Source: Terriglobia bacterium
GTDB lineage: Bacteria > Acidobacteriota > Terriglobia > Terriglobales > Acidobacteriaceae
Direction: 5' to 3'
Assembly (NCBI GenBank): GCA_032252755.1
Contig: JAVUPY010000069.1
Span: 1 to 35,505, forward strand
DNA length: 35,505 nucleotides
Made by a program: the position numbers and the translations under genes. A model generated the notes under the pieces. It made no database searches and was not told the origin of the DNA. It saw only the letters and a program-made list of their open reading frames with translations. Below are positions 22,878 through 32,737 of this stretch, one piece after another; within the stretch, counting starts at the first letter, position 1; each line of letters opens with the position of its first letter.

Positions 22878-25208
22878 TCAGGGCCGCTCCGGCCATGCGT
22901 GCTTCGGATATCGCCGCATTAATTCACGCCGCACCTGTGGGTAGAGTCTTTCGAAGAACCCTGCCAGATCCGTAGTCGTCTGCACCGCGCGATGGTTCGG
23001 CGCCAGCAAGTGTACGGTTAGCGGCGTGCTGTTCGGGCCTATCCGAGGCGTCTCCCGCATTCCGAAAAAGTCCTGCAGCCTAGAGGCGACCCACGGCGGC
23101 TTCCCCGGCTCATAGTGGATCTTCGTCTGCCTTCCATTTGGTAACCGCACGGTCGCAGGCGCCAGCTTCTCCAGCTTGTGCCGTCCCACTTTTTGTTCGA
23201 GCAACGGAATGAATCCTTCCGCCGCTTTTCTCAGCTCCGTAAAACTTCTCAGCCCAGAAGACAATTCCCGCAGGACATCCGCGCCATCCGCCGGCTGCAG
23301 TCCGGCAAACATCGCTCGTGCCCTGACTTGCTCTAGAGCGTCCAGATCGATGAAGCGCTCCAAGCCCGCTTCCAACGCTTTTTGTGCGAGCAAGTCGGCG
23401 GCGGCGTCTGGGTCCGGTGTCGCCCCTCGCGACTCCTCGATGACTAACTCGTCGTACAGCAGTTCGCTGACGGCGTCCACTCGCTCCGTTTTGTGGTTCC
23501 AGTTGACGCCTGATTGTTCCCGTACGGAATCGGGGAACAAGTCGACGAGCCACTCCGGTTCGATCCGGGCTGTCATGCGGATCAACGGCAGGGTCTTATC
23601 ACTCCGCTCTTCGGCATCGAGTGCCACCATGAATTCATACGCCGGCGGCTCGCCTGCAACTTCTGCTGACTTTCCATTCGAAAGCAGCACCTGGTTGCCA
23701 GCTCTCCGCCGCGCCACACGGTCCGGAAATCCGGTCAGCACAGAGATGAGCAGCGCATCATCGTTATGACGCTTCTGCTTCGGCGGCCGCGCAATACGTC
23801 GCAACTGCTCGATGTGCTGCTTTGTGCGAGGGTCGTGTCGATCTTCCATGGTCCCGTGCAGATCGGTTTTCGCGAATCGTACACCCGAACCCAGTGTGGC
23901 CGCCGCGACGCAACCATCTTCACCAATGCCGCGATCCAGTGACTCCACAAGAATCCTCGCGAGCCTCGGCGGAAGCGGAAATTGCGCGAGACGATTCGCC
24001 ATCGCACCACGCGCACCCAACCTATCCAGCAACGTCTCCGCCGCCGTGACCGACGCAACCGGCGGCGCATCCAGCCAAAACAATTCCGAAATATCCGATA
24101 TCCCCATGGCGCGCAGGTCCAGGCAAAGTTGCGACAAGTCCGCGCGCACGATCTCGGGCTGGTCATGACCGACCCTTCGCGAGAAGTCCTCTTCGCTGTA
24201 CAACCGAAGAACCCGTCCCGGCCCCGTTCGTCCCGCGCGCCCTGCCCGCTGCTTAGCCGAAGCCTTACTCACCCGGGCAACCGTCAGCGTCGGAAGGCCG
24301 CTCCACGGCGAATAACTCGCCATGCGTGCCAGGCCACTATCGATCACCGCCGTGATTCCCTCCAATGTCACCGAGCTCTCCGCCACATTCGTCGACAGGA
24401 TCAATTTTCGCTGCGATGACGGCGAGACAGCCGCGTCCTGCTCGGCCGGCGAAAGCCCACCATGCAGAGGAAGCGCGAGCAAGCCATACTTCCGCGTCAC
24501 CGATACGCATTCGCGGATCGCACGCCGAATCTCCGCGACACCCGGCAGAAACGTCAGAATGTCTCCCGAACCGTCTTCGCGGCAAAGCTTTTCGACGGCG
24601 TTCCTGACCTGCACTTCAAGAGGCTCAGGCGTGTAAGGCTGGTGTTCGATTTTGAGATCAAACTGCCGTCCCTGCACCTGCAAGGTTGGACAGTTCAGAT
24701 AGGCCTCGATTGGCGCCGCATCGAGTGTCGCGGACATCACCACGATCCGCAGTTCGGGGCGCGACCGTTGCAAGCGGGAGAGCAACGCCAGCGCGAGGTC
24801 CGTTTCCAAATGTCGTTCATGAAACTCATCCAGCACCACGACGCTGACGCCGTTCAAACTCGGATCCGACAACAAGCGCCTTGTGAGAATGCCCTCGGTG
24901 ACGAAACGAAGCCGCGTCTGTGGGCCAGCGAGCCCTTCAAACCGCACCTGGTAACCGACCGTCTCTCCGAGCTTTTCCCCGAGTTCGCTTGCGACTCGCC
25001 GAGCCGCCAACCGCGCAGCGATGCGCCTCGGCTCCAGGACGATGACTTCGCCTGCTACAGCGCCAAGCAGCGCCGGAGGCACACGCGTCGTTTTGCCTGC
25101 GCCTGGCGCGGCCTCGATAACAAGGTTCGGATTTCGCGCCAACGACGCGAGGACTTCCGGGATGATCTCGTCGATTGGAAGTGGCGGCCTTCGGTTCACA
25201 GAGCCCAT
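22878..25208 (-). CDS. hrpB: ATP-dependent RNA helicase HrpB (DEAH-type, DExH)
   Basis: The 776-aa protein shows motif I AAPGAGKTT (residues 33-41), motif II DEFH (127-130), motif III SAT (159-161) and motif VI QRAGRAGRTGPG, followed by the HA2/OB-type region and the HrpB-specific C-terminal domain (PKHAWPERP ending, as in family members). DEFH rather than DEAH is usual in HrpB. It is a cytoplasmic helicase; the physiological role in most bacteria is not settled. The length is a little below the E. coli protein (about 810 aa). The start is ATG 25208 with no strong Shine-Dalgarno. UPF0182 ends 75 bases upstream on the same strand, so they may share a transcript. Confidence 0.92.
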   Translation of the reverse strand: MGSVNRRPPLPIDEIIPEVLASLARNPNLVIEAAPGAGKTTRVPPALLGAVAGEVIVLEPRRIAARLAARRVASELGEKLGETVGYQVRFEGLAGPQTRLRFVTEGILTRRLLSDPSLNGVSVVVLDEFHERHLETDLALALLSRLQRSRPELRIVVMSATLDAAPIEAYLNCPTLQVQGRQFDLKIEHQPYTPEPLEVQVRNAVEKLCREDGSGDILTFLPGVAEIRRAIRECVSVTRKYGLLALPLHGGLSPAEQDAAVSPSSQRKLILSTNVAESSVTLEGITAVIDSGLARMASYSPWSGLPTLTVARVSKASAKQRAGRAGRTGPGRVLRLYSEEDFSRRVGHDQPEIVRADLSQLCLDLRAMGISDISELFWLDAPPVASVTAAETLLDRLGARGAMANRLAQFPLPPRLARILVESLDRGIGEDGCVAAATLGSGVRFAKTDLHGTMEDRHDPRTKQHIEQLRRIARPPKQKRHNDDALLISVLTGFPDRVARRRAGNQVLLSNGKSAEVAGEPPAYEFMVALDAEERSDKTLPLIRMTARIEPEWLVDLFPDSVREQSGVNWNHKTERVDAVSELLYDELVIEESRGATPDPDAAADLLAQKALEAGLERFIDLDALEQVRARAMFAGLQPADGADVLRELSSGLRSFTELRKAAEGFIPLLEQKVGRHKLEKLAPATVRLPNGRQTKIHYEPGKPPWVASRLQDFFGMRETPRIGPNSTPLTVHLLAPNHRAVQTTTDLAGFFERLYPQVRRELMRRYPKHAWPERP

Positions 25209-25283
25209 CGGAACACGGCATTTCCATCTGCGTCAATGTCCCTGCGCATTTCTGGAGCTTCGGTTGCACGGCGGACAGCCGAG

Positions 25284-28100
25284 TTATTTTGGAGGCGCCG
25301 TTAGTTGTTCGAGCGTCCGCTTCAAGTCGTCCAGCTTCTGGCCCGCCTCGCCGAGTTTGCCCTCGGAGGTCAGCCGCTGATAATCAGACAGATCTTTGGC
25401 GGCTTTGGTGATGAGGTCGTTCCGGTCAGGTCCGGCCGCTTGCGGCGTGCCGACAGCGGTTGCTGCCTGGGTGGCCGTTGGGGTCGCATTGGCGGCTCCG
25501 AACAGGGCAGACATGGCCGATTCGAACGTAGGCCCGTACGCCAGCCGATCCTGTAAGGCGAGCACGACCAGGCGCAACTCCGGCATGGGGCTTCGTTCGG
25601 CTTGCAGGTAGATTGGTTCGGCGTACAGGATTGCCTTGCCCATCGGAATGACCAGCATGGAGCCGCGTCGCACGTGCGATCCTTGCTGGTTCCATAAGGT
25701 CAATTGCCCAGAAAGTTCAGCGTTTTGATCAATGCGGGCTTCAATCTGCAGCGGCCCATCAATCAGCTTCGTTTTGGGGAAGTCGTAGACCACGGCATTT
25801 CCATATTGTGCGCCGTCGCTTCGCCCGCCAATCCAGCCAATCAAGTTGTTCCGATTGGCAGGGGTGAACGGCAGTATCTCCATAAATTCCGCCGTGGTAT
25901 CGCCCGGGAGCTTCATCAGGATGAAGTTCGGTTCCATCGTCTGCGTCGCTTGTTGACCGTTTTCTGTGCTGGCCACCTCGCTGGCGACGTTCCAAAGATC
26001 CTCGCGGTTGTAAAACACTTCCGGCTCCGTCATGTGGTAAAGGCAGTAGACCTGCGCCTGCATTGCGAGCAGCAGCTCCGGGTAACGCACATGGTTGCGC
26101 AACTCGGCTGGCATCGCGGAGGCATCCTTGAACAAAGTAGGAAAAAGACGGCGATACGCGGCGATGATCGGGTCGTTGCTGTCAAAAACATAGAACGTGG
26201 TCGACCCATCATAGGCGTCGATGACCACCTTGACGCTGTTCCTGATGTAGTTAATGCGGTCGTCGCCCAACGGGTAATGTGTCGAATACGGATATGTATC
26301 CGAAGTAGTGAAGGCGTCCATCATCCAGTACAGTCGGCCATCTTCTCCGACCACCATGTAGGGATCGGGGTCGAGGGTCAGGAACGGAGCCAAGGCCGAA
26401 ACTCGCGCGACCACATTACGTCGCATTAGAAGACGGCTCTCGCTGTTCACATCATCGCTGAATGGCAGTTTTCCCAAGTCGTCGCGGCCCGCGGCTATCA
26501 GGAGACGGCGAAAGAAGCCGCCGATCCTGATGCCGGCCTGCCCCTGGTAAGACGTGAAGCTATTCGCCTGGCCTTGCGGATAATTGAATTCCTTTTGCCG
26601 CGTGTTGACGTAAACATCGCTGTTCGTAAGTTCCCCAAAATAGATTTCGGGGCGGGTGACCTTGAGGTTCGGCACCGTGCTCACGACCGGCATGTCACTG
26701 AGCCACAGGAGAGGCAGGCCCTCCGACGTGAAGCCGTTTACCGGATTCATGGTGATGCCGTACCCGTGGGTGTAGATGAGCTTCTCGTTGATCCAGTTAC
26801 GGCTGCTTTCCGGCAGTTTGTTAAGGTTCATCTCGCGCGTACCGAGCATCACTTGCCGCAATTGACCGTTAATTTCGTAGCGGTCGATATCGATATCGGG
26901 AAAGTCGTAATACGTGCGGATTTCCTGGATCTGCTTCAGCGTGTCCTGAAGAGCGCGCCAGTCCCAAAGTCGGATGTTCTGGAGCGTGGCCTGATTGTTC
27001 GCCGGGTCGGCGGCTCCGACGCTCGTCTCCGCAGGAAAGGCATGCCGCGATATACGGTCCAGATCGTAGGCCAGCCGTGTCATCTTTATATTGTTGATTA
27101 TGTAAGGCCGCTCTCGGACGAGTTCGTTGGGCTTCACGACAAAACTGCTGACGTACCAACCACATACTTGCAGAACCAAGAAACAAAAAACGGCCGGAAC
27201 GATCGCCGCGCCAAGCCAACGTATGCGTTTCGCGGAAAACGCGTTTGCAACCGAGATCGCGGCGCCGAGGATGAGAGCTACGCAGACGACCAGCAGGCCG
27301 GGAAGCATTACATGCGCGTCGGTATAGTTCACACCACCGAAGACGGTGTGGTCGTTGAACAGCGCGTCGAACCGGCCAAGATAGACTCTCAGCGCGACGA
27401 CTAAAAGCAGGAATGCAAAAGTCAGAGAGACTCCGCGCCATGATGACCCGGTGTCTCCGTACGCTCCCTCGAGCGCACGGGCGCCGCGACCAACCACGGC
27501 AAAGAATACAGACGTAGCACAAGCCAGCACGGCCAACAGGATCAGCCAGCCGGAAATAAGCTCCCAGGCGGGCAGTGTAAACAGGTAAAAGCCAAGAGAT
27601 CTCCCGAAAATTGGGTCTGGCGAACCTACGGGCGTGGCATACCAGTAGAGGGCAAACGTCTGCCACTGGACCATCATCACGGCTCCCGTGCCCGCGGCGA
27701 TTACCAGGGTCAACCCGAATGCGATCCGGCGAAGAATCGGCATGATCGGCAATCTCAAGGGCTGATCGCCAATGAGAATGGTTTGCCATTGCACGGATTC
27801 CGGGAGGTACGCCGGCTTTAATGCCAAAAAGGTTCCATACAGAATGGCGAACGTCGCCGCGGTGAATGCCGCGAATACGATCCACTCAAGCCGCAGTGTT
27901 TTCCAAAACACCGCGCCATAGCCGAGTGAGCCGAACCAGAGGGAATCGACGTAGTAGGAGAGCCAGCTACGGCCACCTAACGCGACCAGGCAAGCGATGG
28001 CAAGAATGAACCAGAACCAGCGGCGACGTCGCGCTGAACGCTTCGGTGGTTGTACCATGGGCCGGTGCCGCCCACGCGGCCAGCTATCAATCTCATGCAT
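25284..28100 (-). CDS. UPF0182 family large membrane protein
   Basis: This 938-aa protein matches the UPF0182 (COG1615) family of unknown function. About seven hydrophobic helices lie in the first 330 residues (for example WFILAIACLVALGG, WIVFAAFTAATFAILYGTF, GLTLVIAAGTGAVMMV, LISGWLILLAVLACATSVFF, LPGLLVVCVALILGA, FCFLVLQVCGWYV), followed by a large, mostly extracytoplasmic domain (about 330-860) and a short helical C-terminal coil (LTSEGKLGEAGQKLDDLKRTL). The N-terminus is basic, as expected for cytoplasmic side. GAGGAG lies 6 bases before ATG 28100. No enzymatic motif is seen. It is divergent from a haem-binding membrane protein 210 bases away; a functional link is not evident. Confidence 0.92.
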   Translation of the reverse strand: MHEIDSWPRGRHRPMVQPPKRSARRRRWFWFILAIACLVALGGRSWLSYYVDSLWFGSLGYGAVFWKTLRLEWIVFAAFTAATFAILYGTFLALKPAYLPESVQWQTILIGDQPLRLPIMPILRRIAFGLTLVIAAGTGAVMMVQWQTFALYWYATPVGSPDPIFGRSLGFYLFTLPAWELISGWLILLAVLACATSVFFAVVGRGARALEGAYGDTGSSWRGVSLTFAFLLLVVALRVYLGRFDALFNDHTVFGGVNYTDAHVMLPGLLVVCVALILGAAISVANAFSAKRIRWLGAAIVPAVFCFLVLQVCGWYVSSFVVKPNELVRERPYIINNIKMTRLAYDLDRISRHAFPAETSVGAADPANNQATLQNIRLWDWRALQDTLKQIQEIRTYYDFPDIDIDRYEINGQLRQVMLGTREMNLNKLPESSRNWINEKLIYTHGYGITMNPVNGFTSEGLPLLWLSDMPVVSTVPNLKVTRPEIYFGELTNSDVYVNTRQKEFNYPQGQANSFTSYQGQAGIRIGGFFRRLLIAAGRDDLGKLPFSDDVNSESRLLMRRNVVARVSALAPFLTLDPDPYMVVGEDGRLYWMMDAFTTSDTYPYSTHYPLGDDRINYIRNSVKVVIDAYDGSTTFYVFDSNDPIIAAYRRLFPTLFKDASAMPAELRNHVRYPELLLAMQAQVYCLYHMTEPEVFYNREDLWNVASEVASTENGQQATQTMEPNFILMKLPGDTTAEFMEILPFTPANRNNLIGWIGGRSDGAQYGNAVVYDFPKTKLIDGPLQIEARIDQNAELSGQLTLWNQQGSHVRRGSMLVIPMGKAILYAEPIYLQAERSPMPELRLVVLALQDRLAYGPTFESAMSALFGAANATPTATQAATAVGTPQAAGPDRNDLITKAAKDLSDYQRLTSEGKLGEAGQKLDDLKRTLEQLTAPPK

Positions 28101-28310
28101 TGCTCACTCCTCGCAACAGCATACGCCAATGATCGCCCGGCTGTTCATCTGCAGGCCGCCACCGTCGTTTCCAGACGTGACAGATTGGCCGTTCAGAAAA
28201 ATCTAAAGAATCATTAAGACCCTCCGACACTCTCCATGGCTCCATTTAGTATTTGTAAATAGATAGGGTGAGGGTGGGATCTGATCACATTAGTCGACAT
28301 CTGTGCGTAC

Positions 28311-28994
28311 GTGGGGTTGGTCGCGGTGTTTTTGGCAACTGCCAACATGCTGCTCGGGTTGCTGATTTCCGTGCGCTATAGTCCTGTCCGATTCTGGCCG
28401 CATCGGCGATTCAACATCTTCGCGCTGCACAATTGGACGGGCTACGCTCTGCTCGTGGCGGTCGTGATCCATCCCATCATTCTTCTGTTTGTAAGCCGCA
28501 ACCGCTTCCGCTCGGTCGACATCATCGCGCCTATTTACTCGCCTCTCCAGCCATTCGAAAACACACTCGGTGCGGTCGCGGCCTACATCCTCATCCTCGT
28601 GCTGGCCACGTCGTATTACCGCAAGCAGATTGGCCGCATGAGGTGGAAGCTGTTCCACTACCTCGTTTATGTCTCGGCAGCTCTGGTATTCATCCATAGC
28701 ATTTTCACCGATCCGAACCTGAATGGCGGAGCGATCGACTACCTGGACGGCGGCAAAGTGTTCGTGTTCATCTGCCTCGCAATCGTAACCGCAGCGAGTC
28801 TATGGGCATGGCGTTTCCGGGTGAAGAAAAACCAGCACGAGCGGGCGGCGCATACGGGTCGATACGCCAAGCAGGAACTAACCTCACCTGTGACCTGGCG
28901 ACTAGATCTTAATCCTGAGACCGTGGTGAGAGTCGGACGGGAACAAGGGGCCGAACCGCGTTTTCGGCAGCCATCTTCGAGCGCCTCAGATTGA
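28311..28994 (+). CDS. Ferric reductase-like transmembrane protein (haem-binding)
   Basis: The 227-aa protein (from GTG 28311) has about six membrane helices and two His pairs spaced like haem ligands in the ferric-reductase/YedZ transmembrane family: His40 and His54 (FALHNWTGY; VVIHPIILL), and His116 and His129 (KLFHYLVY; LVFIHSIF). A cytoplasmic tail of about 50 polar residues follows; no flavin or NAD(P)H domain is present, so a separate partner would donate electrons. GTG 28311 has no Shine-Dalgarno. The frame is open from 28272, and CTG 28281 would follow GAGGGTGGG closely and would add LITLVDICAY to complete the first helix, so the true start may be there. Role in metal reduction or quinone redox is inferred only. 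Confidence 0.78.
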   Translation: MGLVAVFLATANMLLGLLISVRYSPVRFWPHRRFNIFALHNWTGYALLVAVVIHPIILLFVSRNRFRSVDIIAPIYSPLQPFENTLGAVAAYILILVLATSYYRKQIGRMRWKLFHYLVYVSAALVFIHSIFTDPNLNGGAIDYLDGGKVFVFICLAIVTAASLWAWRFRVKKNQHERAAHTGRYAKQELTSPVTWRLDLNPETVVRVGREQGAEPRFRQPSSSASD

Positions 28995-29211
28995 TAGCAA
29001 ATCCCTCTAGCAGGCAGGGCCGCATGCCAACAAGACTGATTGTTACGCTTGCGGTGTCCGAAAAGTAATCGGAACTTCAGAAATGATTTCTGATGGGCTG
29101 TTCTCGCGACAGCCTTCGCGGATCGTATCACCTGCCGAGTGACCGCTTCATTATTGCATCCTCCCCACCTGCTCTCGTACCATCGGTCCTTCCAAATCAA
29201 TCGGAGGACTC

Positions 29212-31530
29212 ATGAACCGGCACGCCCTTCGTCGTCTTGCGTTTGTACTAATCGTGGCATTCTCAGCCGTCTCCTTTGCGCAGCAGCCCGCATCAGCGCC
29301 GGAAGCGCCGAAGGACATGATCACCCGCATCTTCACGGGCGAATTCAGCCAGCGCTTCACCCCGCCGCCGCGCTGGTTCGACGGGGGGCAATCCTACATT
29401 GCGATGGAGCCCACGACCGGCGGCCACGGCCGCGATGTCGTCAAGTACGACACCGCGACCGGCAAGAACCGTGAGGTGCTGATCACGGCTACGCAACTCA
29501 CGCCGCAAGGAGCCAAGGAACCGCTACAGATCGCTGGCCTGAGCTGGTCCAAGGATAACCAGCGCGTCCTCATCTTCACGAACACTCGCCGTGTCTGGCG
29601 CACCAATTCTCGCGGAGACTACTGGTTCCTCGACCGCACCACCGGCAAACTCAAAAAACTCGGCGGTAATGCGCCTGAGGCCAGCTTGATGTACGCGAAA
29701 TTTAACCCCGACGCCACCAAGATCGCTTACGTCAATAAGAACGACATCTACGTCGAAGACCTCGCCAGCGGCGCTATCAAGCGCATCACCCACGACGGCT
29801 CCGACCTGGTCATCAATGGCGGCTCCGACTGGGTGAACGAAGAAGAATTGGGTCTGCACGATTGTTTCCGCTGGAGCCCGGATGGGAAACGAATCGCGTT
29901 CTGGCAGTTTGACCTGCATGGCGTCGGCGACTTTGCGCTCATGTACTACCTCGGAAAGGAACGCCAGATCGTCACCCAAATTCCGTACCCACAGACTGGC
30001 CCCTATCCGGTAGAGATGCAGGTTCCTTATCCGCTCGCAGGCACCACGAATTCCGCGGTGCGTGCCGGCGTTGTAAAGGCGGACGGCAAAGGCGGCGTGA
30101 AATGGATGCAAGTCCCCGGCGATCCACGTCAGAATTACATTGCGCGAATGCAGTGGGCTGACGCTAAGACGCTTCTCATGCAGCAACTCAATCGGCTGCA
30201 GAACACCGACAATTACCTTCTCGCTGACGCCGCGTCCGGCGCCGTCCACCAGATGTGGCGCGATCACGACGATGCCTTCATCAGTGTCGGCTTTGGCGGC
30301 TTGCCGGAAGCTCAACCGATTCATGACGGGCACCAGTTCCTCGCGGTCAGCGAAAAGGACGGATGGATGCACGTTTGGGCGATTGATCGCAGTGGTCACG
30401 AAACGCTGGTGACCCGAGGCGCGATGGATACGGCGGGAATTGAAGGGGTCGACGAAAAAGGCGGATGGCTCTACTTCATTGCGTCTCCCGATAATGCAAC
30501 CCAGCGTTATCTCTATCGCTCGCCGCTCGACGGCTCTGCCGATCCGGTGCGCGTCACACCCACCAACTTCGTCGGCGTCAACAGCTACAACATCTCGCCC
30601 GACGGAAAGTACGCCTTCCAAAGCTTCTCCAGCTTCGACGATCCCGGCCTGCGCGAACTGGTGTCGCTGCCCGATCACAAGCTCGTGCGCATGAGCAGCG
30701 ACAGCACCGAATACAAAAAGAAGATCGCGCAGTTCCTCAATCCCCCGGCGGAGTTCTTCAAAGTCGATGCCGGCGATGGCGTGATGGTGGACGGCTGGAT
30801 GATCAAGCCGCCGAACTTCGATCCTTCGAAGAAGTACCCGGTGCTGGTGAACATCTACGGCGAGCCGGCGGGCCAGACCACGGAAGACCGCTGGGGCGGC
30901 AACGGTACACTCTTCCACCGCTACATCGGATCGCTCGGATACCTCGTGGTCAGCTTCGACAACTCCGGCACTCCCGCGCCTCGCGGCCGTGCATGGCGCA
31001 AGGTCATCTATGGCGATGTCGGCGTGCTGTCGTCGAAACAGCAGGCACAGGCGCTGCGCTCGCTGGGCAAGATGAATTCGTTTGTCGATCTGGATAGAGT
31101 CGCTGTCTGGGGTTGGAGCGGCGGCGGTACAAACACTCTCAACCTGATGTTCCGCTCACCGGATCTCTATAAAGTTGGCATGGCGGTTGCGCCGGTGCCG
31201 GACCAGCGTCTTTACGACTCGATTTACCAGGAGCGTTACATGGGCCTTCCAGAGGACAACGTAAAGGGATACAAGGAGGGGTCGGCGATCAATTTTGCGG
31301 AAGGACTCCAAGGCCATCTGCTGATCGTTCATGGCTCCGGCGACGACAACGTGCACTACCAGGGAACAGAGTTGCTGGTGAATCGGCTGATCGAACTCGG
31401 GAAGCCGTTCGACTTCATGACCTATCCCGACCGTACCCACGGCATCTTCGAAGGCCCAGGAACGACCGTGCACCTCTATCATCTGCTCGCGCGGTACTTG
31501 ACCGAGCATCTTCCGGCAGGCGGTCGTTAA
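29212..31530 (+). CDS. Secreted dipeptidyl-peptidase IV-like serine peptidase (S9)
   Basis: The 772-aa product has a signal peptide (RRLAFVLIVAFSAVSFAQQ), a DPP-IV-type beta-propeller domain (about residues 60-490) with the Glu-rich N-terminus-binding motif DWVNEEELGLHD (Glu210-212), and an alpha/beta-hydrolase domain with Ser636 (VWGWSGGGTN), Asp712 (HGSGDDNVHYQG) and His743 (DRTHGIFEGPG). The Tyr usually after the Ser in DPP-IV is Gly here, a pattern I know from other bacterial S9 proteins. It would cleave dipeptides from peptide N-termini in the periplasm or outside. GGAGG lies 4 bases before ATG 29212. It is a single gene; neighbours include another peptidase-like hydrolase, so a protein-degrading lifestyle is plausible. 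Confidence 0.93.
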   Translation: MNRHALRRLAFVLIVAFSAVSFAQQPASAPEAPKDMITRIFTGEFSQRFTPPPRWFDGGQSYIAMEPTTGGHGRDVVKYDTATGKNREVLITATQLTPQGAKEPLQIAGLSWSKDNQRVLIFTNTRRVWRTNSRGDYWFLDRTTGKLKKLGGNAPEASLMYAKFNPDATKIAYVNKNDIYVEDLASGAIKRITHDGSDLVINGGSDWVNEEELGLHDCFRWSPDGKRIAFWQFDLHGVGDFALMYYLGKERQIVTQIPYPQTGPYPVEMQVPYPLAGTTNSAVRAGVVKADGKGGVKWMQVPGDPRQNYIARMQWADAKTLLMQQLNRLQNTDNYLLADAASGAVHQMWRDHDDAFISVGFGGLPEAQPIHDGHQFLAVSEKDGWMHVWAIDRSGHETLVTRGAMDTAGIEGVDEKGGWLYFIASPDNATQRYLYRSPLDGSADPVRVTPTNFVGVNSYNISPDGKYAFQSFSSFDDPGLRELVSLPDHKLVRMSSDSTEYKKKIAQFLNPPAEFFKVDAGDGVMVDGWMIKPPNFDPSKKYPVLVNIYGEPAGQTTEDRWGGNGTLFHRYIGSLGYLVVSFDNSGTPAPRGRAWRKVIYGDVGVLSSKQQAQALRSLGKMNSFVDLDRVAVWGWSGGGTNTLNLMFRSPDLYKVGMAVAPVPDQRLYDSIYQERYMGLPEDNVKGYKEGSAINFAEGLQGHLLIVHGSGDDNVHYQGTELLVNRLIELGKPFDFMTYPDRTHGIFEGPGTTVHLYHLLARYLTEHLPAGGR

Positions 31531-31568
31531 GCATCGCCGGCCCGGTCGGGGAACTACGGTCCACTAGC

Positions 31569-31592
31569 CTCCCGGGGCTTACGCCCCGGGAG
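31569..31592. terminator. Strong hairpin between convergent S9 peptidase and beta-propeller genes
   Basis: CTCCCGGGGC and GCCCCGGGAG form a perfect 10-bp stem around TTAC. There is no T-run on the plus strand beyond TTGTCATCTT. It lies between convergent genes and is probably a terminator or a dispersed GC palindrome. Confidence 0.6.
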
Positions 31593-31655
31593 TTGTCATC
31601 TTCCGCCGCTGCCCCCTGGGGTGCGGTCAGTAAAACGTTCGGCCTACGGATGCGC

Positions 31656-32737
31656 TCAGTTTAGGAGAATCACCCAGCCTGGACCTGTTCCCGCACTGGT
31701 CGGTGCACCCACTGGAGTCAAAGCTCCGGTGTTTGAATCAACGGAGAAAAGAGTGACGTTGTCCGAGCCGAGGTTCGCAACGTAGGCGAAGCGGCCCGAA
31801 GCGTCGAGAGCAATAGCAACGGGATTGCTTCCGGCCGGAACGAGTGAAACTGGCGCGAGAGCTCCGCTTACCGCGTCGATCGCATAGATTGAGACGTTGT
31901 TGTCGTTGAGATTCGTCACGTAGGCAAATCGGCCGCGAGGATCTACGGTCATGGAGATCGGACCGCTGCCGGAGTTTACCCGAGGAAGTGGGGTCAGGGC
32001 TCCCGAGTTCACATCGATGGAAAAGCTTGTCACGCCGTTGGCGCCGAGAGTGGTTACATAGGCGCTTTTCCCCGAAGGGGCGATGGCGATGGAGGACGGA
32101 TTCGTCGGAGCCGGAACCGCGCCGAGCAACCCCAACGCTCCAGTGTTGTCCACTCGATACACGGTTATGTCGCTCGATCTGGCATTCACCACGTAGGCGA
32201 ATTGACCGGAAGGATGGAAGGCGAGAGCGATCGGGAGATCGTCGGTTGGAACACTGCCGGTAAGAGGGGTTAACGCGCCGGTGTTTGGGTTGATCGAGAA
32301 TGCCGTAATGTGATCGGCGTCCTGGTTCACCACGTAGAGACGATTCCCTTCTGGCCCGATAGCAATGAAGCGTGGCCCGTCGCCGGAGGGAACAGGCGAA
32401 CCCACCATGGTCAGGCTGCCGGTATTCGCGTCGATGGCGAACACGGAGATGTCATTGGAATCGATGTTGGCCACATAAGCAAAGCGCCCGGAGGGCGTTA
32501 CCGCGATGATCCTGGAATTAGTGTCGCCGGTCGGCACGGTGTCTTTGGGAGTCAGTTGGCCGGTTTGGGAATCGACGCTATAGGTTGAGACGCTATTGGA
32601 AAACAGGTTTGTCACCAGAGCAAGACGCGGACCGGCAGTCGGGGGGAGGCATTGAAGATGGAGAGTTGTAGGGCACCACAGCCAGTGAAAACTGCGGAGA
32701 GCATCAGAATTGTGATCGAGTGGGCAATGTTTCTCAC
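31656..32737 (-). pseudogene. YVTN-type beta-propeller lipoprotein, frameshifted at a C6 tract
   Basis: Two frames together encode one protein. A leader starts at GTG 32737 with a lipoprotein signal peptide (SITILMLSAVFTGC, lipidated Cys at residue 20) and runs out of frame at 32612. The propeller frame (31656-32615) encodes seven or so blades with the repeated pattern SGRFAYVANxxSNxVSxYxxD and GALTPV, as in the lactonase/YVTN family. A run of six G on the plus strand (32641-32646) joins them; one extra base would give SPPTAGPRLALVTNLFSNSV, a perfect blade start. As given, the intact protein is not made. It could be a pseudogene, a phase-variable gene or a base-call error. If restored it would be a surface or periplasmic lipoprotein of about 360 aa; the function is unknown. 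Confidence 0.75.

Noticed and set aside
24826-25004. DEFH instead of DEAH in the helicase as an unusual feature
   Set aside because: DEFH is normal for the HrpB family.
26869-27885. 338-aa minus-strand open frame in another frame
   Set aside because: Alternate frame inside the UPF0182 gene; Arg-rich, no helices or domain.
29524-30918. 464-aa minus-strand open frame
   Set aside because: Antisense to the DPP-IV-like peptidase; composition follows codon bias of the real gene.
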